This document shows, piece by piece, positions 57,928 to 64,000 of a stretch of DNA of 64,000 nucleotides. Each line of letters begins with the position of its first letter. The stretch's first letter is position 1. The notes beneath the pieces were generated by a model. The model saw only the letters and a program-made list of their open reading frames with translations, was not told the DNA's origin and searched no databases. Both the position numbers and the translations under genes were made by a program. The stretch lies in contig CM051027.1 of assembly GCA_027627225.1 (NCBI GenBank), positions 86,784,451-86,848,450 of the forward strand. Direction: 5' to 3'. This DNA is from Congeria kusceri. Taxonomy: Eukaryota; Mollusca; Bivalvia; Myida; Dreissenidae.

Positions 57928-60900
57928 ATGGTGCGATATGCACAACTTGTTATGGGACCTGCTGGTAGTGGGAAGGTAAGATGACCTAACATTGTGTATT
58001 TCATTTTCTTTTGAAAGTCATTTGTTTCTGGTTTCGGATGTAACAATTCGGATCAGCTGGCATTTGCTTCTGTTTACAGACGATTATTAATATTGAAACA
58101 TTAAAAAAAGGCATACCTTTGAAAAAACAGTACTTATGGATGGTGTCCAGGAACAAAATTAATTTAAACCTACTTCTTTAAGCTTTATTGTGTCAAAGTC
58201 AGAGTCTTATAAATGAAACGCTATTGAAATTTGAGTCATTGTTCTGGGTAGAACCAGTATTTAGTATCTACGAGAAAAACATTTGATTGCACAAAAATAT
58301 ACAAACAACTCAAATCTAAATCTTAAATAGAAAAGAAATAAAAATGTAGTCACATTTAGTAGTTACAAAATGTACAATGTTTTAATATCATGTTATTAAC
58401 TAAAATTAAAATGTATTATTTTTAACAATGAATTTCTTTCACATGTTTTTTTCTTCAGTCTACCTACTGCAGTAATATGGTAAAACATGGAGAATCCATC
58501 AGGAGAACTGTGCATGTGGTCAATCTGGATCCTGCTGCAGAACACTTCGACTATCCTGTTCTAGTGGGTTAGTAGTATTGCAGTATTGTGTGTAATTGAC
58601 GTTACGACAGAGCCAAGATAACCACGCCCACCTATTTCATGGGATACTACTCTGTTTATTTCGGTCAAAAATATAGCATCACGAGTCGGTACGCTAGCCA
58701 ATATACCGGTAGACTCTGGAATAACATACTTTAAGTACAATGAACAAGCTTTCGTGTGAGCCTCTTATGTTGAAAAAAATGTAGCATGACCGCCCAGGAA
58801 ATCGTTAAATTCACGGGGAGATATAACCGACAGTAGTGTCAAAATTTCAAATATTAAAATAGTTGCACTGTTGATAAAATACTATATGTTGATAATATCG
58901 ACATCAACAAAAATAAAAGCGTCTAACAGAAAGCTTCCTGCAAATGTAAACACTAAAAATTTCTTTAATAACATTATGAATGTTTTTTTTTTCTGTTACA
59001 TTATACATTATTTAGAACCTACCTTACCTCCGATACTTTCTTCTGTGTCCACAGTTGTATTGGTCGAAGAGGACTAAAAGTACATTTTCGAGAGTTTGAC
59101 AATTTAAAGCAGATCTACGAATGTATTCATCTTGAATTTTGCCTACACCACTTGTGCGTTTAAATCCTGTGACTGTGTAAATTAAATCTACGTCATCATT
59201 ATGCATCATACACACGTTATTTTGAGAATCAGGGAATTTCATTGAACTGAACAGACTTTTACTACAGTCGATTCCTGATGGCTCGAACTCGCTTGTCTCG
59301 AATTTCTCGTTCGCTAGAACTTTCTTCTCGGGACCGATTTTTCACTGCTATAAATTCATATAAATTAATGTCGTTTGGCTAGAATTCATGAGGGTCAAAT
59401 TTTCTGATGGCTCGAAGTGATTGTCACGGTCCAAGTCATGGTTTTCCACCTTAATTTGTGTGTTTGGCTCGAACTTGCTTTGGGCCGCATTAAGTCGCTA
59501 ATAGATACACTTGATTACTGTCAATCGATTTCACAGCTGTTGCAAACTTGTAATTGATAAAATTGCTGAATGGTTAAAACGATTAAAATATGAAATTAAT
59601 ATTTTGTATAAAAGCGATTGTTTTTTGGAGAATCAGCATTCTCTTATTTTTGTGCAGAAAACAAAAGCTAAAATATGAATACAGTAAACATGGCAGAAAC
59701 TTCTGCATCACCAATGGCTGAGCAATCTAGAGAAGGCCTCTGTATCCAATCCGTGTGGATATCTAGATCAGCAGCACCAAAGGGGTCAGCCGTAGGAAGC
59801 AAGGGGGACGAAAAGAAAATTAAATGTAAAAAGTTACACTGAAAAATACGATGCCATTTTGGCTTACGTCTTATTGCTATTTTACATGAATGTTTACAAT
59901 GTGTTTAATCAATGTTTGTATAAATTATGTTATAAAATAATGTTAATACAATCTGTAAATAAATATGTGTTTGTTTGTTAATTCATCTGAATACTCTTAA
60001 TTTGGAGATTCGAATCTAAATCAGACGAATTTCCGCCTCTGGTAGTAAACAAACTCAGACTTTGTTTGGCGCTAAGGTTCGATGGCTCGAAGTTTCCTCA
60101 CGGGTCCCTGCGACTTAGAGCTATCGGGAGTGGACTGTATTACTTTTTCTAAAGGTTACACGCCACCAAAGCGTGACTACAAAAATATAACAATAATATT
60201 GGGGTGTCCGACATGCTGTTTAGTAAGACGGACAGTATGGCGGATGGAACACATGCTTATCAGTGCCTTGATCTGATTGGCTAATTTACCTGTTAATCAT
60301 CGGTCCGTCGTAATGTCAATTTTTGCTGTTTTAGCATCATTATGGGTACATACCAATACATATTTAAACATTGTTTACTCATAGTTTCTTATATCTAACC
60401 TTATTTGAAAGGTTGCACTTCTTAAATAAAATTGAACATTTTCTTATACTGGTATGTCTTTAATGAATTATGACATACATGTCTATTGTTATCTTATATG
60501 TGTTTGTGTTATTTAAGATGTCCGGGAGTTAATTCAAGTTGATGATGCTATGGAAGATGAATCTCTTAGGTTTGGACCTAATGGTGGCCTGGTCTTTTGT
60601 ATGGAGTAAGTATATTAATGTGCATTTTTCACTGTTGTTATTTAAATATATATTCAGAAACAACAATTGGTAAAGAAGACCCATAAATATTAGTCGTTGT
60701 ATACACAATGACTCTGTTTGAATGTATGCATGTATCTTCAGCGATTTGATTTTTAAACAACTTCATGTTTTATTTGTCTCTCATTATTCAGGTATCTGTC
60801 ACAGAATTTTGACTGGCTTCATGAACAGCTTGATGAAATTGAAGATGACTACATCCTCTTTGACTGTCCAGGTATGTTCTGAACTAGCAGGGTTCATGTA

Positions 60901-63900
60901 ATGAATACAATTGCACATTGGGATATAACTTAAGTGGTTCGCATTATTGTGAAATAGATGTAGACATTATGCTTACGTAAATCTTTCAACATATTTGTTT
61001 AATACATGCCAAACAGTTTTCCTTAAATGTATTTTAATTGTTTCCTCGAAATACATATGTATGTCTCACTTTGTTTCAGTATTAGAGCTTACGAGTAAAA
61101 AACAACCCTATATTGTTATGCATGAAAGTGTGAACAAGTCTTTGATGCTTGCACAGTTGTTTATAATAATGTGTATATCATGATCATTATTATCTTCTTT
61201 TCTAGGCCAGATTGAACTCTACACTCATATTCCAGTGATGAAGCAACTGGTAGAGACTCTGCAGAAATGGAACTTTAATGTGTGCAGCGTGTATCTGATA
61301 GACTCCCAGTTTCTCATTGAGGCCTCCAAGTTTGTGTCTGGTGTGCTTACGGCCCTGTCCACCATGGTAAATCTCGAGACTCCACATGTCAATGTCATGA
61401 CGAAGCTGGACCTTCTCAGTAAAAAGGACAAGAAACAGTTAGACAGGTCTGTTCCTACAGGCAGCGTGCTGTTTTTATTCCTTTTATAATGTAGTAATGA
61501 TTTATGATACAATTATAATAAGTTATGATACAATTATGAAGTATAAGTATTTTTATAGTGTTCGTTAAACTTTGAATATTAAATTATATTAAACTCTGAA
61601 TACTAAATTATATTATTTTGCCTTGTGAGTGATGAATATTTTTCTTGTTAGTGAAGTTACAAACTATTGAGGACACAGTTAACAGGCAACTTTTTAAAAC
61701 ATAATTTAAGCTGATAATAAACTAAAGGTCATATTCATTTGGAAGGTAAACACTCACAGTATTGCTAAATACGATGTTATCCCTTTTGACAGGTATCTGG
61801 AACCTTCCATGGAGGGTTTGCTGTATGAGGAATTTGAGGATGACAAGTTCAGTAAAAAGTTCAAGAAACTGAATGCAGCTATCGCAGCTATGGTAACATA
61901 ATATACACATGATAATGTTGATGTTGAGGTCTGGAATAAACATGACATTGTCATTTAGAAATTTATTAAACTGTTTGTTAAGTAATATTGTTATACCAGT
62001 CTTCATGCTAATTTTTTCAAAGCACTTGCCAGTTCGGGCAAGCTTGTTAGCAAAGCCACTTGCCCGAAATCTGTTTAACTTGTCCGAAATATTTAATTTC
62101 AAATGGTATCTCTACAGCAATATAAGAAAATGATGATTTTTTAAATTTTAGTTTTATTTCTATAAACATTTCATCTTGTTTTTGTTGTTCTCTCTCAAAA
62201 TACATAAGGTTCGATCATCATATTTTGTGCATCATGCGTCACAATGTGATTAAAATGATAAACAGGTATATATTTAGGGTCAAAAAGGTACGTGGCTCCA
62301 CTAATAAGGAGCAGGATGGAAAGCTGGACCAATTTGTTGATATTTTCTAATAAATTGGTAATTCGTTTAAGTGCTTCTAATTATGGTTTTCAAACAAAGT
62401 CTATTTATTGGATTTTAAAACAAAATCTATTTATTGGATATTTGCCAAAATATTAATTTTTTTAAAGATATTAAACATTTCTGTCCCAGAGGGGCAACAG
62501 AGCAAAGAGAAAAAAGGAGCAGGTGCAGCAATCGCTATTTCGCTCTCAGACTTTCCCTTTTTAAACTGCATGCTACATTTGACGAAAGTAGTTCCAAAAT
62601 AGTTCATACCAAAAAGCAGTATTTCAAAGCAGTTTCACTTTTAAACAACATGCACTTTTATAATTATTTTAATATTCACAATAGAGCTTCAACACTTATT
62701 TACATATTTGTTACTTATCGCAAACAATGCAAATATATGCATACTTTACTTTCTGACAAACTAGCATGTACTCCAAAATAGCCCTTTCAACAAAAAAAGC
62801 CTGCATATTAAGCTTTTAACAAAGAAGTGTTTAATCGACTACGATCAATTGTCTGTATATTTCAATAAGCGTCTACACAATAATAAAGACCTCACAGCAT
62901 CATGAAATCATATGTTAATGTGTAAATACTCAGTGCTGATAATACAGGGGGTTTTGTATATATTTTTCTTTGAAGAAACAACCTAAAAAGCTATTTTAAA
63001 TTGATTTTCTTTGTCCACACAGTATATAAAGCGTATAAAAACACTTGCCTGATCGGGCAAGCATCTGGCATTTTCTGCTAGCCCGAAATCAAATCTACTT
63101 GTCCCGGGCATCGGGCAACCCAGTTACAACAAAGACTGTTAAACATAGGTTAATATCACTGTTTTCAGTCCGCACAGGCTAATCTGGGATGACACTTTCC
63201 ACTTACAGTAGATTTATGTTAAGGAGAGACTTCCTTGAAACAGAAAATACCTTAAAAGCGGAAAGTGTTGTCCCCTAATAAGCCTGACACTTTATACACG
63301 TGAATTTTGCCCGGGTTTCCCACGACACGCCTTAAATAAGGTTATAGACTCATATATACTGCAACCTAGCTTCACCTATATTAAAGTTAAAATACTCTAT
63401 AGCATCATGCAGCACTAGTATACCAGTGAGTGAATTGCTACCTTGGTGGTAGCTTTATCCAATGAGGTACTCGATACGTCGGTACTTGAGTACTAGTCAG
63501 AACCGAAATTACCAGTGATCTTTTTTAATAAGTTCTAACCATCCTATTTTGTCAATATGCTAAAAGTGAATTCTCATTAATGTCACACTCTTAACACTGC
63601 ATGTGATGACTTGTAGATAGATGACTACAGCCTGGTGAGGTTCCTGCCCCTGGACCAGTCCGATGATGACAGTATCAACGATGTCCTCCTGCAGATCGAC
63701 ACCTGTCTGCAGTATGGTGAGGACATGGAGCCGAGGGAAATGAGGGTATGTGTGTCATCTGCATTTGTTTTAGGCTTTCCTACCAATGCATTTCACAATT
63801 TTATGAATTTCTGTGGAATGCTGTAAATAATAACAGGCATACTTTTCATCTTTTTATGGTTGTTGTGATGGCCCATTTAACAGTACTTCCTGTTTTGTTA

Positions 63901-64000
63901 ATTTCAAAATCAGTATTCTGCTGTTTTATCCTCCATTTATGTGTTAAATTTTTCATGTTTGTGTAGCCAATACGTTTCTGAAACTGTTTACATTTCAGGA
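57928..64000 (+). CDS. GPN3: GPN-loop GTPase 3, 3' end off the right edge
   Basis: GPN3 is a GPN-loop GTPase needed, with GPN1, for assembly and nuclear import of RNA polymerase II. Exons: 57928-57975, 58459-58567, 60518-60605, 60792-60871, 61206-61446, 61793-61892, 63617-63745, and an acceptor TTTCAG that opens the next exon at 63999. The start [16 protein letters not shown] includes the P-loop GPAGSGKS (residues 10-17). The diagnostic GPN triplet lies in [16 protein letters not shown] at residues 72-74. [11 protein letters not shown] (from 105) is the G3 region, and TKLD (173-176) is the specificity motif. [13 protein letters not shown] and [19 protein letters not shown] continue to about residue 265. 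No frame problem is seen; the last 20-odd residues are missing because the window ends. The context AAAAATGG favours this ATG. Intron 2 contains a complete pogo-like element. Confidence 0.97.
59265..60137. mobile_element. Pogo-like TIR element, 873 bp, in GPN3 intron 2
   Basis: CAGTCGATTCCTGATGGCTC at left and CAGTCCACTCCCGATAGCTC read inward from the right; TA on both flanks. TGGCTCGAA recurs inside. A short frame with an ATG at 59690 could be a remnant, but no transposase motif is visible. Confidence 0.85.
63168..63333. mobile_element. MITE, GTCGTGGGAAAAC family, 5'-truncated, in GPN3 intron 6
   Basis: Starts inside the first hairpin (CAGTCCGCACAGGCTAATCT) and keeps the centre and the right end (GGGTTTCCCACGACACGCC). 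Confidence 0.85.

Noticed and set aside
61980..63120. Possible element bounded by CTTGCCCGAAAT-type words in GPN3 intron 6
   Set aside because: The words at about 62020-62090 and 63050-63120 are in the same orientation and no inverted ends or target duplication could be placed.

Overview
This window is nuclear genomic DNA from an animal, most likely a bivalve mollusc. The evidence is spliced genes with GT-AG introns, AT-rich introns of several kb, and very dense small interspersed repeats of kinds seen in bivalves. A Dreissena-type mussel is my best guess, from the abundant family ending in GTCGTGGGAAAAC; that rests on memory, not a search.

Five protein-coding genes can be assembled exon by exon with consistent splice phases. 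From left to right: (1) GIT, an ARF-GAP/paxillin-kinase linker, on the minus strand at 9087-28202; its first 369 residues are here, and the C-terminal exons lie off the left edge or were not found. (2) A four-exon gene for a disordered 210-residue protein I do not recognise, minus strand, 30191-32091. (3) ANKRD13, an ankyrin/UIM ubiquitin-binding protein, plus strand, 32706-50223, 14 exons, complete at 601 residues. (4) ARPC3, the p21 subunit of the Arp2/3 complex, minus strand, 53255-57598, complete at 177 residues. (5) GPN3, a GPN-loop GTPase, plus strand, from 57928 to the right edge; only its last exon or exons are missing.

GIT2-ANKRD13A and ARPC3-GPN3 are also neighbouring, divergently transcribed pairs in human 12q24 (recalled), so the gene order looks like old bilaterian microsynteny. 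ARPC3 and GPN3 share a 329 bp promoter with an ETS-like site and an E-box. ANKRD13 and the unknown gene share a promoter with a perfect CRE.

Everything between the exons is repeat-rich. The left 9 kb is stacked tandem arrays and Helentron/pearl-like elements. GIT introns hold TA-, TTAA- and CAGGG-ended elements, a tRNA-like gene inside a TTAA-flanked element, and a 36-bp minisatellite. ANKRD13 introns hold a 4 kb TIR element, a three-layer nest, several MITEs and long palindromes. GPN3 introns hold a pogo-like element.

The most unusual signal is that tandem duplications repeatedly cover splice sites: ANKRD13 exon 2 (43 bp), ANKRD13 exon 13 (68 bp, three copies), the 210-residue gene (51 bp), and perhaps the ANKRD13 exon 11 donor. 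The other main signal is a Helentron-like family that keeps its termini but carries different core satellites.
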